Shown one piece after another: positions 1 to 7,861 of a stretch of DNA of 64,000 nt. Position 1 is the first letter of the stretch, and each line of letters begins with the position of its first letter. The position numbers were made by a program, and so were the translations under genes. The notes under the pieces are model-generated. The model searched no databases, had not been told where the DNA came from, and saw only the letters and a list, made by a program, of their open reading frames with translations. Source of the DNA: Serratia marcescens (GTDB taxonomy: Bacteria > Pseudomonadota > Gammaproteobacteria > Enterobacterales > Enterobacteriaceae). Where the stretch lies: NCBI RefSeq assembly GCF_006715005.1, contig NZ_VFMJ01000001.1:1-64000 (forward strand). The letters run 5' to 3'.

Positions 1-470
1 CTTTGCTCGCTTCAATTCTGCTTTTGAAGGGTTCGCGGCGCTGGGTAAGCAGATCAAGGCGTACTACAACGGGACGTCAAAGGCCGCAGGTTATCAGAAG
101 CTGCAATCTGTAGAGGACATCATCAGCCGCTTTGCGCCGGCCAGCGAGAACAACACCCAGGCCTATATCAACAAGCTGAGCAAAATGCTCGGCGTTGGTC
201 GGGGTGACTCGCTGAATATTCAGGATCCACAGGTGCTGGCAACGCTGATGAATGGCATCACGCAGATTGAGAACGGCAAAAATCCTTACGCTCCAGAAAT
301 GGTGCTGAAGGCGGCTCAATCAGCCGTTGGCGCTGGCGGCTCGAATAGCTCCGTGTTCAATATCAACGTGCAGGGCGGCGGTGATCCACGAAACGGCGCG
401 TCTTACCGGTGATGCGGTTGAGGGCGTTTACCGCCGGCAGACACGCAACATGCAAACACAGGTGGGCTGA
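1..470 (+). pseudogene. Phage tail tape-measure protein, C-terminal part, frameshifted
   Basis: This is the 3' end of a gene that begins before the window. The open frame from base 2 reads a helical segment with the string ISRFAPASENNTQAYI and then a Gly/Ser-rich tail containing FNINVQGGGDP. I assign it to the end of a tape-measure or large virion protein because it directly precedes a Dit-like gene and the baseplate genes. The frame closes early at 412. Dropping one base of the A run near 391-394 restores a tail of about 25 residues (TARLTGDAVEGVYRRQTRN and onward) that ends at TGA 468-470 and overlaps the next ATG. The break looks like a single-base indel. The exact family is an inference from position and composition. 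Confidence 0.6.
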
Positions 471-1068
471 TGGATATTTTATCTGTGCTGTTCTCCCAGC
501 AGCGGCGCCGCATCGGCATTATCGTGCCGAGCGTGGCAATCAGCGAGAAGCACATGGACGCGACGGAAATCACCGAGCACCCCGTGGAGCTCGGCGCACC
601 GACAAGTGACCATGCTTATGATCGCCCAGCTGAGGTGACGATGGAGCTGGGGTTTGCCAGCGGCGGATCGCTGATCGATGGAATCGACACGACCGAGATT
701 TTTAACGTCAGTACCGGTTTATCGCTGGGCACCAGCCCGGCGGACGTCTATCAGCAGCTGCTGGAGCTGAAAAAAAAGCAAAGTGCCTTTTGCCGTGACC
801 ACCGGAAAGCGGCAGTATCAGAACATGCTGATCCGCGCTATTGAGGTGCTGACCGATAAAACCAGCGAGAACGTGCTGATGACAACGCTCACCCTGCGCG
901 AGCTCATCATCACTGAAACGCAGAAGGTGACGACCACACCGTCGGAAAAACATGCAATCACCCCAGGACACCGGCGGCGTGAGCAACACAGGGCTGAAAA
1001 ACCCGACCACACCGGAAAAGCAGCAGAGCATTTTAAAGTCTGCAGGAGGCTTCCTTGGCATTGGTTGA
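470..1068 (+). pseudogene. Dit-like phage tail/baseplate protein, two frameshifts
   Basis: The start ATG at 470 overlaps the stop of the preceding gene. The N-terminal part (IGIIVPSVAIS, then TEITEHPVELGAPTSDHAY) matches the pattern of Dit-like phage tail N-terminal domains, the adaptor between tail tube and baseplate. The frame is lost in an eight-A run at 770-777 and regained by reading seven. It is lost again in a CCCC run at 961-964 and regained by reading three. Corrected, the protein is about 198 residues and ends at TGA 1066-1068 with a tail ending GGFLGIG. Both breaks are in homopolymers and both corrections leave an unbroken plausible protein. I therefore favour sequencing error over decay. 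Confidence 0.65.
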
Positions 1069-1360
1069 AATCCCCCTTACGCCGGTATCTCAGCAATTTG
1101 CTATCCAACTGGCCGGCGTGCAGTACCAGCTTACGCTGATGTGGCGCGATATGGCCGGGTGGGTACTGGATATCGCGAGCAACGACAGAACGCCGATTAT
1201 TCAAGGTATCCCGCTGGTGGCCGGTGCTGACCTGCTAGCGCAGTATCGCTACCTCGGGATTGGCGGCCAGTTGTTCGTGATGTCAGATCCCGCCGTGCTG
1301 GCGCCGCCGACGCAGACCAACCTGGGCATTGAATCCCACCTATACTTTCTGACCAACTGA
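1055..1360 (+). CDS. Baseplate plug-like protein (Pam3 gp18 / DUF6983 type)
   Basis: An intact 101-residue frame starts at TTG 1055, with an AGGAGG ribosome site 5 bases upstream inside the end of the previous gene. The overlap suggests translational coupling. The sequence (VEIPLTPVSQQF, then LTLMWRDMAGWVLDI and IIQGIPLVAGADLLAQY) has the pattern of the small conserved protein that plugs the baseplate in myoviruses of the Pam3 type. It is one of the few baseplate genes in the first 4.7 kb with no frameshift. No ATG is available at a sensible position, so the TTG start is favoured. Function is by family and gene order. Confidence 0.7.
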   Translation: MALVEIPLTPVSQQFAIQLAGVQYQLTLMWRDMAGWVLDIASNDRTPIIQGIPLVAGADLLAQYRYLGIGGQLFVMSDPAVLAPPTQTNLGIESHLYFLTN

Positions 1361-1390
1361 CCGCCTCCGGGCGGTTTTTATGGGGCGCCT

Positions 1391-2351
1391 ATGACCACTA
1401 ACTGGATGCGAAAATGCAGCCTTATCGTGGCGAACGATGCCGGGGAAGGGCTGGAGTTATCCGGCCTGAAAATCAGCTTCAACATCAGCAGGCCCGACAT
1501 CAGCTACCCCGCCACGGCGATGTTCAAGATTTACAACCTGAGCCGGAACACCAACAGCCGGATCAGGCAGAACGAATTCACGCAGATAAAGTTTGTCGCC
1601 GGCTACCCAGGACAATTTCGGACTGATTTTTTCCGGTCAGATCCAGTATTCCTACAGCGGGCGTGAAAAACCCGACCGACACCTACGTGGTGATCCAGGC
1701 GGCCGACAGTGACCAGGCGCATAACTTCGCGGTGATGAAACACCACGCTCGCAGCCGGGTACACGCAACAGGACGTACACACCGCGCTGATGAAGCCGAT
1801 TCGGGGTTTACGACATCGTCGCCGGCGCTACGCCGGAATTTGCACCACCAAGGCGCCACGCGTAAACCGATGTTCGGCATGCACCGGGATGAAGTTTCCA
1901 GCTGGCGGCGCAGTGCAAGGCAACCATGGCCGCTATGAGAACGGGCGCCTGCAGATGTGCCGGCAAAACGCCTCATCTGGCCGATGCCATCGTGCTGAAC
2001 GCGCAGACGGCTGGAATCGGCATGCCTGAGCAAAACCATTAACGGCGGCATCAACGTGAAATGCCTGATTAACCCGAACATCCAGCCTCGACACGCTGAT
2101 CGCCTCGACAACAAATCGATAAACCAGGTCGGCCTGTCAAACCAAGAGATCGCCACCGGCAGCACAGCGGGCGCCCTCAGTGCAGCAGCCGGCAGTTGCT
2201 GGACATGGACGGTGATTACATCGTGAAGAACATCGCCTATTACGGCGACACGCGCGGCAATGGCCTGGTATCAGACATGATCTGTATTGCCAAGGGCGCG
2301 CGGGGCTGCTTGAACCCAATCCACCATCCGGGCAGGAGCATAACGTGGTAA
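1391..2351 (+). pseudogene. Phage baseplate hub protein, multiple frameshifts
   Basis: It opens MTTNWMRKCSLIVANDAG with an intact frame to about 1610, then continues only by switching frame repeatedly. Recoverable pieces in order are FGLIFSGQIQYSYSGRE, NPTDTYVVIQAADSDQAHNFA, TTLAAGYTQQDVHTALMK, FGVYDIVAGATPEFAPP, INGGINVKCLINPNI and DGDYIVKNIAYYGDTRGN. This order matches the hub protein that precedes the spike in contractile baseplates. Clear slips are an extra base in the A run at 1666-1670 and in the AAA at 1738-1740. The stop is uncertain and is placed at TAA 2349-2351. The pieces are collinear and free of substitution stops, so the gene is probably intact in the real genome. Confidence 0.55.
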
Positions 2352-3102
2352 CGAACAACGAACGCCAGGACTCCCCTGAGCTGGTGCTGAAAGCCGTGGC
2401 TGATTCGCTCAGTACCAGTCTACGGGTGGCAATGCCGGCATCATCCAGTCTTTCGACGTTGACGCGGTAACTGCCACGATCCAACCGGCTGTAAAAGCCT
2501 CTGTGCGGCAATCTGGACGGTCCTTGTCATCGGTGGCGCTGCCACTACTTGTTGATGTTCCTGTCGTGTTCCGCGCGGCGGAGGCGTCACGCTGACGTTC
2601 CAGTGACTGCCGGCGACGAGTGCCTTGTCGTGTTCGCCCGACCGCTGCATCGATTACTGGTGGCAGAACGGCGGGGTGCAGGAAACCCGTAGACCAGCGA
2701 CAGCACCATCTTGCAGATGCTTTTGCGCTGTCGGGCCGCAGTCTCAGGCGAAGAAAATCATCGGCATCAGCTCCACGGCCGCGCAACTGCGCACCGATGA
2801 CGGCGCCGCATTTATCGAACTCGACCCAGACAATCATGCCGTTAACGTCACCACACACGGGGAAAATGACCGCCAGCGCGCAGGGCGGCACAGAGATCCA
2901 ATTCCCCAGAAATCGTGCTCAATGGCAACGTGACGAATAAACGGCAACCTGTCGCAGGGCATGGGTGCAGACGGCGGCACGGCGACGATGCTGGGGCCGG
3001 TGAGCGTGACGAACGACGTCAAGGCTGGCGGCGTCAGCCTGCAGACGCATAAACACGGCGGGCGTAGAAACTGGCAGCGGCCAGACAGGAGGCCCGGAGT
3101 GA
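2345..3102 (+). pseudogene. Baseplate spike protein (Gp138 N-terminal type), multiple frameshifts
   Basis: The probable start is GTG 2345 behind GGGCAGGAGC, overlapping the end of the hub gene. Joined across frames it reads SPELVLKAVADS, then IIQSFDVDAVTATIQPAVK, LSSVALPLLVDVPVVF, RCIDYWWQNGGVQE, SSTAAQLRTDDGAAFIELDPDN and a C-terminal MGPVSVTNDVKAGGVSLQTHKHGG-like repeat end. It stops at TGA 3100-3102. That order is typical of gpV/Gp138-like spike proteins: an OB domain followed by a beta-helix tip ending in an HKH metal-binding motif. Both missing bases (near 2437, 2573 and 2608) and extra bases (near 2638 and 2683) are needed to restore it. Confidence 0.6.
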
Positions 3103-3453
3103 AGTACCGCAAAGAGGACGAGAACGGCGATTACACCTTCCGGCCAGGGTGATAACACCTTTTTGGAGAACACCCCGGAGGCGGTCGCACAGGCTGTGAA
3201 AACGCGCTTTGAACTGTGGACGGGCGAATGGTTTCTCGATGTGACCGACGGCACGCCGTATCGTGAGACGATACTCGGCAAGCACAAATCAGCCGCCTAC
3301 AACATGGCTGTGCGCGAGCGGATCCTCGGCACGCAGGGCGTGACCGAAATCCTCAAATTCACCACGGAATATAACCCAGATACGCGCCGCGTGACGTTCA
3401 CCGCGACCATCAACACGCTGTACGGCGAAACGACTGTAACCAGCGAGGCATAA
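3099..3453 (+). pseudogene. gp25-like baseplate wedge/sheath initiator, one frameshift
   Basis: The gene starts at GTG 3099, overlapping the previous stop (GTGA), and ends at TAA 3451-3453, which overlaps the next ATG. From about 3160 the frame is open and reads NTPEAVAQAVKTRFELWTGE, then WFLDVTDGTPYRETILGK and a final TATINTLYGETTV. This is the pattern of short gp25/W-like baseplate proteins found before baseplate J genes. One extra C near 3143 separates the first 15 residues (KYRKEDENGDYTF) from the rest. Without it the protein is 117 residues. Confidence 0.65.
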
Positions 3454-4646
3454 TGCTCAATCTCGATACGCTAGGGCTTGCGGCCACAGTGACTGCGAGC
3501 GGGGTCAGCGCGCCCGATTATCAGACGATACTCAACACGCTGACCGGTTATTTCCAACAGATCTACGGTGACGATGTTTATCTGGGAACCTTGACAGCAA
3601 AGACGGCCAGATGCTGGCTATTTACGCGCTGGGCATCCACGACGCGAAACACACAGCGATCGCCGTCTATAACTCGTTCAGCCCGGCAACAGCGCAGGGG
3701 CGCGGTTTGGCCTCCAACGTGAAAATTAATGGCATTGCAGTAACGCCGGCGTCTCGCTCCACTGCTGATGTGCGGATCGTGGGGCAGGTCGGCACGCTGA
3801 TCACCAACGGCCACAGTGCGTGACAGCAACGGCATCACCTGGTCATTACTGCCAGTGTGGTGATCGGCATAGATGCACAGTCACCGTGACAGCAACGTGC
3901 CAGGTTGATGGCCGCCGTCGTGGCACCTGCAGGTAGCATTACCGAGATCGGCACCCCTACGCGAGGTTGGCAGTCGGTAACCAACCCGGCAGCCGCAACC
4001 GCTGGGCGAAAAAGTGGAGACGGATGCGGAGTTGCGCCAGCGCCAGCTAAAATCCGTGGCTATCCATCGCTGACGGTGCTGGATGGCATTATGGGCGCTG
4101 TAGCGACCCTGGACGGCGTAGAGCGCTACCGTGGGTATGAGAACGACACCAGCGTAGAAGATGCCAACGGCTTACCGCCTCACAGCATTTTCGCTTGTTG
4201 TTGCCGGCGGTGACGCGGCGGCGATCGCCAAAACCATCGCCACCAAGAAAACGCCTGGCGGCGGCACCTACGGCACGACCACAATCGACGTTACCGACAA
4301 ATACGGCATCGTGCATCCGATCAGCTTCTTCCGCCCGACCAGCGTTAATATTTACGCGCGCGTCGAGATCAAAGCGCTGCAGGGTTACACGTCGGCGGTC
4401 GGCGAGGAAATCAGAACGGCTGTTGCGGCATACATCAACGAAATCGAGATCGGCGATCCGGTATACCTGACGCGTCTATTCCTGCCTGCCAATCTGAACG
4501 GCAGCGCAGACAGCGCAACGTTCGACATTACCGACCTGCAGATAGGCACCTCACCGGGTAGCCTGGCGCCGGCAAATGTCGTGATCGGGTTCAACGCGGT
4601 AGCCGCCTGTGCGCCGGCGAATGTCGAGGTGGTGGTGATCCCATGA
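3453..4646 (+). pseudogene. Baseplate J / gp47-like protein, multiple frameshifts
   Basis: The start ATG 3453 overlaps the preceding stop, and the end TGA 4644-4646 overlaps the next ATG. The first part (LNLDTLGLAATVTASGVSAPDYQTILNTLTGYF) and the last 160 residues (SLVVAGGDAAAIAKTIATKKTPGGGTYGTT, then PANVVIGFNAVA) are clean. The last part is characteristic of baseplate J-like proteins that form the baseplate wedge. Between about 3590 and 4200 the reading frame must be switched several times. The intervening pieces (IYALGIHDA, GLASNVKINGIA, VVAPAGSITEIGTPTRGWQSV, YRGYENDT) stay collinear. Corrected length is about 397 residues. Confidence 0.65.
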
Positions 4647-5313
4647 GTGAGACGAAATACCAAAAGCTCATCACGTCCTATCACAAGCACAAGCCGAAAT
4701 TTTACGATCATATCTCCCTCATCACACAGCCCTGATCGACGTGCAGAACGCCACAGCGAAGCTGATTGACGATTTCGACCTGGACACTGCCGTAGGTAAG
4801 CAGCTGGACGCTGTCGGATTGTGGGTGGGAATAGGGCGGAAGATTGCCACGCCGATCACCGGCGTTTATTTCTCGCTGGACGATGAGGAACTCGGTTTTG
4901 ATGCCGGGCTATGGCGTGGCCGATTCGATGCCGGTGGCTTCACTGAACTGGACGATGACACCTACCGAACCATCATTCGCGCGAAAATTGCGGCCAACCA
5001 TTGGGACGGCACCACGGAGACGCTCAGTGATGTCTACCAGATTATTTTCCCAGACGGAAAAACGAAGATTTTCGCCGTCGATAACTTCGACATGACGATG
5101 TCGGTGTACATCACCGGCGACCGCATTACGCCGGTCATGAAAGCAGTGATCGAGCTGGGTTATCTGGACATCAAACCGTCAACCGTCCGCATCAAAAATT
5201 ACACCATCACAACCGAGTCGGGGCCGCTGTTTGGCTTCGACATCGATAATGAATTTATCTCCGGCTTCGATAAGGGCGCATGGGGAACACTGCTGGGAGC
5301 ATCACATGGCTAA
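4643..5313 (+). pseudogene. DUF2612 phage tail protein, one frameshift near its start
   Basis: The ATG at 4643 overlaps the baseplate J stop. It reads MSETKYQKLITSYHKHKP, then breaks near 4725-4735 and continues cleanly from about 4741 as DVQNATAKLIDDFDLDTAVGKQLD to a stop at 5311-5313. This is the DUF2612 pattern, a protein linking the baseplate to the fibres and usually placed directly before the tail-fibre gene, as here. The break is consistent with one missing base. Downstream of it every phage gene except the acyltransferase is in frame, so it marks the right boundary of the indel-rich stretch. Confidence 0.7.
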
Positions 5314-6229
5314 GAACGAATTTTTACCCTTCGGCACTGCGGCAAACGCCAACGTTTTACCCAATACTGACTATCAGACGCTACCGGCACGCTCTGCGGG
5401 CTTCAGTTCGGGCGTAGCGAAGTCCGAGGAACTCAACACTGTATGGCGCCAGGGCTCGACAATGGCCGCTGTGCTGGGGCAGTTTATCGCCGATAAAACC
5501 GGTCAGGATGTGCTGGATGATGGCGATGTGAATGGCTTGCTGGATAAGCTCAAAGTGGCGATGGGCGGCTGCCTGATTGGCATTCAGCGCTTCACCGCAT
5601 CAGGCACTTACACGCCAACACCTGGAACGCGATACGTGATTGTCGAGGCTGTTGGTGGCGGTGGCGGCGGAGGTGGTTGTGCCACACCTTCGTCAGGAAC
5701 TGTATCTGCGGCGGCTGGTGGGAACTCAGGAACTTACGGAAAGGGAAAATATACCATAAATGGAAACGTAGCGGTCACTGTTGGAACCGGAGGGGCTGGA
5801 GGCATTGCATCAGATACTACATCAGGAGCAACGATTGGCGAGCCAGGTGGTGACACGAAATTTGGTACATTATTGACCTGTCCTGGTGGTAACTCAGGAC
5901 TGGCGGCGAACTCATTTCAAATACCAAATATTTGCCAGTCAATCCCACCCAAAACCCTTCAGCCTACGGGAGCGAATATAGCATCCATTGATGGCGAGTC
6001 TGGCGGAAATGGATTTGCGTTAGGCGCAGGGATTTCAGGAAAAGGCGGGAGTAACCCACTAGGTTCTGGTGGAGCATCTGTCGGCGCAAGTGGGAGCAAT
6101 TCCGTAAAAGGAAATGATGGTTCGGGGTATGGTTCAGGTGGAAGTGGTGCTTTTGCCGGCCCAAGCGCACAAGGGAAGAATGGCGGGAACGGTGCGCCGG
6201 GACTAGTCATCGTGTGGGAGTTTACTTAA
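5306..6229 (+). CDS. Glycine-rich phage tail fibre protein
   Basis: The ATG at 5306 overlaps the preceding stop, so translation is probably coupled, and the product is 307 residues. Residues 1-100 (MAKNEFLPFGTAANANVLP, then FIADKTGQDVLDDGD) form the virion-attachment region seen in many prophage tail fibres. From about 105 to the end the protein is dominated by glycine: GGGGGGGG, then repeated short Gly/Ser/Asn tracts, ending GAPGLVIVWEF. Such Gly-rich domains resemble phage adhesins whose polyglycine sheets present host-binding loops. The receptor cannot be predicted. A terminator follows directly. Confidence 0.75.
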   Translation: MAKNEFLPFGTAANANVLPNTDYQTLPARSAGFSSGVAKSEELNTVWRQGSTMAAVLGQFIADKTGQDVLDDGDVNGLLDKLKVAMGGCLIGIQRFTASGTYTPTPGTRYVIVEAVGGGGGGGGCATPSSGTVSAAAGGNSGTYGKGKYTINGNVAVTVGTGGAGGIASDTTSGATIGEPGGDTKFGTLLTCPGGNSGLAANSFQIPNICQSIPPKTLQPTGANIASIDGESGGNGFALGAGISGKGGSNPLGSGGASVGASGSNSVKGNDGSGYGSGGSGAFAGPSAQGKNGGNGAPGLVIVWEFT

Positions 6230-6245
6230 ATAAATCGGACTGTAT

Positions 6246-6274
6246 AAATCGCCCATTAAACGGGCGATTTTTTA
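6246..6274 (+). terminator. Rho-independent terminator after the Gly-rich fibre gene
   Basis: A 9-bp stem, AAATCGCCC paired with GGGCGATTT, has a 7-base loop and is followed by a T run on the plus strand. It also overlaps the end of the convergent acyltransferase gene. Confidence 0.8.
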
Positions 6275-7273
6275 GCAATAGGCCTAACTTTGTCTCTTAT
6301 CTTATTTATCTTGCGATCTATTAAATGAAGAGATAGCGAGATGGCAACAGAAAAAGCAAAGCACAAAGCAAATGTGTAATATGTTCTTGGTTGAAGGTTC
6401 AATATATTAACCAGAACAAACCCGGCAGGGATGTGTACAAGATAAAGAGGATAAGATAGCTCACCAAGCAGCCTTCCGAAAGGCGATTGCTTAATATTTA
6501 TAGAGTTAGCAATAAACAGCAAAGAGAAAGCAATTGAAAGGTAAAAATGTGTATGTTGAGATATATCTCCATTCTTTATCAGTATACCCAGATAACATGA
6601 AGTATGTTGGAACCGCGTAACTAAACACCAATCCAAGGATTGATGTTACAACTGCGCCTTTAAACCTCAATCCGCCCACAGGTAAGAATCTTGCTGCGCA
6701 TCCAAGAGAAAAACCAAGTGACCCGGCAAATATAGTCCCGTATCTTGAGTTCCAATCAAGCCCAGCATCTGTAGCTGTATACAAAAAATATACATGGTAA
6801 ATAACAGAAATGATAACCCAGAAAGTGATGAATTTTGAACCCAGTCTGATTGCAAATGGAATTGCTGCATAAAAAAACAACTCTACAAATAGAGTCCAGC
6901 TAGGCGGGATTGTCCTTTCTTGAACATTAAAGTCAAGTCCAATTAAGGTTATGTTCATAAACCAACTTTTAATTGTTGATGGGATGGATAGGTTGGGGTC
7001 AAAAACATGTGTGTTTTTAGTGCCAAAAAAATTTATAGATAGTATAGCAATAAAAAACACTAGAAAATATATAGGGTAGATTCTAAGAATCCTGTTTATT
7101 GCATATCTTTTTATGCCATCAAAACTTGTTCCGTAGCGCTCGCATATAACCGTAGTCATAAGATAACCACTGAGGATATAGAAAGAGAAAACGGCATATC
7201 TACCCACCCCACCTATTATCCATAGATGATTAGAGCATACCAAGGCGGCAAGTATAAATCTAAAGTAACCCAT
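6256..7273 (-). pseudogene. Membrane acyltransferase (acyltransferase 3 family), one frameshift
   Basis: The protein starts MGYFRFILAALVCSNHLW and is almost entirely hydrophobic segments. It has RxxRIYPIYF-like and PSWTLFVELFFY stretches typical of OafA-type integral membrane acyltransferases, which O-acetylate surface polysaccharides. The frame ends after 255 residues, but reading four instead of five T in the run at 6543-6547 joins it to a second open segment (YLSIAFSLLFIANS to IRDKVRPIAKKSPV). That gives about 338 residues, a normal family length. The DNA is clearly more AT-rich than its neighbours. It lies head to tail with the upstream HTH gene and on the strand opposite the tail genes, as expected for lysogenic-conversion cargo. 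A function in O-antigen modification is inferred. Confidence 0.7.
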
Positions 7274-7275
7274 GA

Positions 7276-7539
7276 TTATTTTATCTCAGCTCCGATTTCC
7301 TGCATCTTCTTCAGCACTCGGTTTAAATCATCTTCTGACAGGACAAGCTGAGAAGCCATGAAGAACAGGATATGTGGAGACATGGCGCGCGGTTCTGCCC
7401 CGCCAGTGTATTTTCTCCACTGGCTATTACTGGCAACGCCTGCGATATCTGCCATTTGATTACCTGTGTAACCCAGCTCTGATTTTAGCCGCTCCAGGTC
7501 TTCCGGCGCGGGTGGGGTGTATTCGTTTATCAGTCTCAT
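7276..7539 (-). CDS. Small HTH (XRE-like) phage protein
   Basis: An 87-residue protein whose N-terminal half (LERLKSELGYTGNQMADIAGVASNSQWRKY) reads as a helix-turn-helix: helix, turn at GVASN, recognition helix. Its stop lies 2 bases before the acyltransferase start, so the two form an operon. A small DNA-binding protein next to a cargo acyltransferase could control its expression. The target is unknown. Similar small proteins are common in enterobacterial prophages, from memory and not checked. Confidence 0.6.
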   Translation of the reverse strand: MRLINEYTPPAPEDLERLKSELGYTGNQMADIAGVASNSQWRKYTGGAEPRAMSPHILFFMASQLVLSEDDLNRVLKKMQEIGAEIK

Positions 7540-7551
7540 TGCGCACCTGCG

Positions 7552-7578
7552 AAAAAGCCCCTTGCGGGGCTTCTTTTA
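7552..7578 (-). terminator. Terminator between the 57-residue membrane protein and the HTH gene
   Basis: The stem AAGCCCC / GGGGCTT with loop TTGC is followed on the minus strand by a run of five T. Transcripts from the upstream small gene should mostly end here, so the HTH-acyltransferase pair probably has its own promoter or depends on readthrough. Confidence 0.7.
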
Positions 7579-7749
7579 AATAAATTTGATGATGATGGTA
7601 GTTACCGTGGCGACCGCACCGATAAGACCGGTTGCGACAGCTACCGGATACCACATTGTTTCCCGGTTAATCTTCGCTGTCTCGGCCATTAGCTTGGCGA
7701 TTTCAGCGTGAATCTTTTCAAGCTCTGCGGTGGTCATGTCGTTTGTCAT
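7576..7749 (-). CDS. 57-residue phage membrane protein
   Basis: A short gene starting at ATG 7749 and ending at TAA 7576. Residues 1-30 are a charged amphipathic helix (MTTAELEKIHAEIAKLMAE). Residues 33-54 form one transmembrane segment (YPVAVATGLIGAVATVTTIII), ending in KFI. This layout is that of the small coiled-coil plus single-TM proteins frequent beside prophage tail fibres. It could be holin-like or an exclusion factor, but nothing in the sequence decides this. A strong terminator follows its stop. Confidence 0.55.
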   Translation of the reverse strand: MTNDMTTAELEKIHAEIAKLMAETAKINRETMWYPVAVATGLIGAVATVTTIIIKFI

Positions 7750-7861
7750 CTCGTTCTTCCTTTCGGGTTCGGGCTGCGGCCTTTCCGCTACCTCATGTAA
7801 TAAATAATAGCCCCATTGGTGCTAATTGTCAATAACCAACTCCACAACACCGGAGAAATAT

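Noticed and set aside
1-4735. Reading the many frame breaks as programmed frameshifting
   Set aside because: Programmed frameshifts occur once or twice in tail genes at defined slippery sites. Here breaks occur every 50-200 bases, with both signs and across six adjacent genes.
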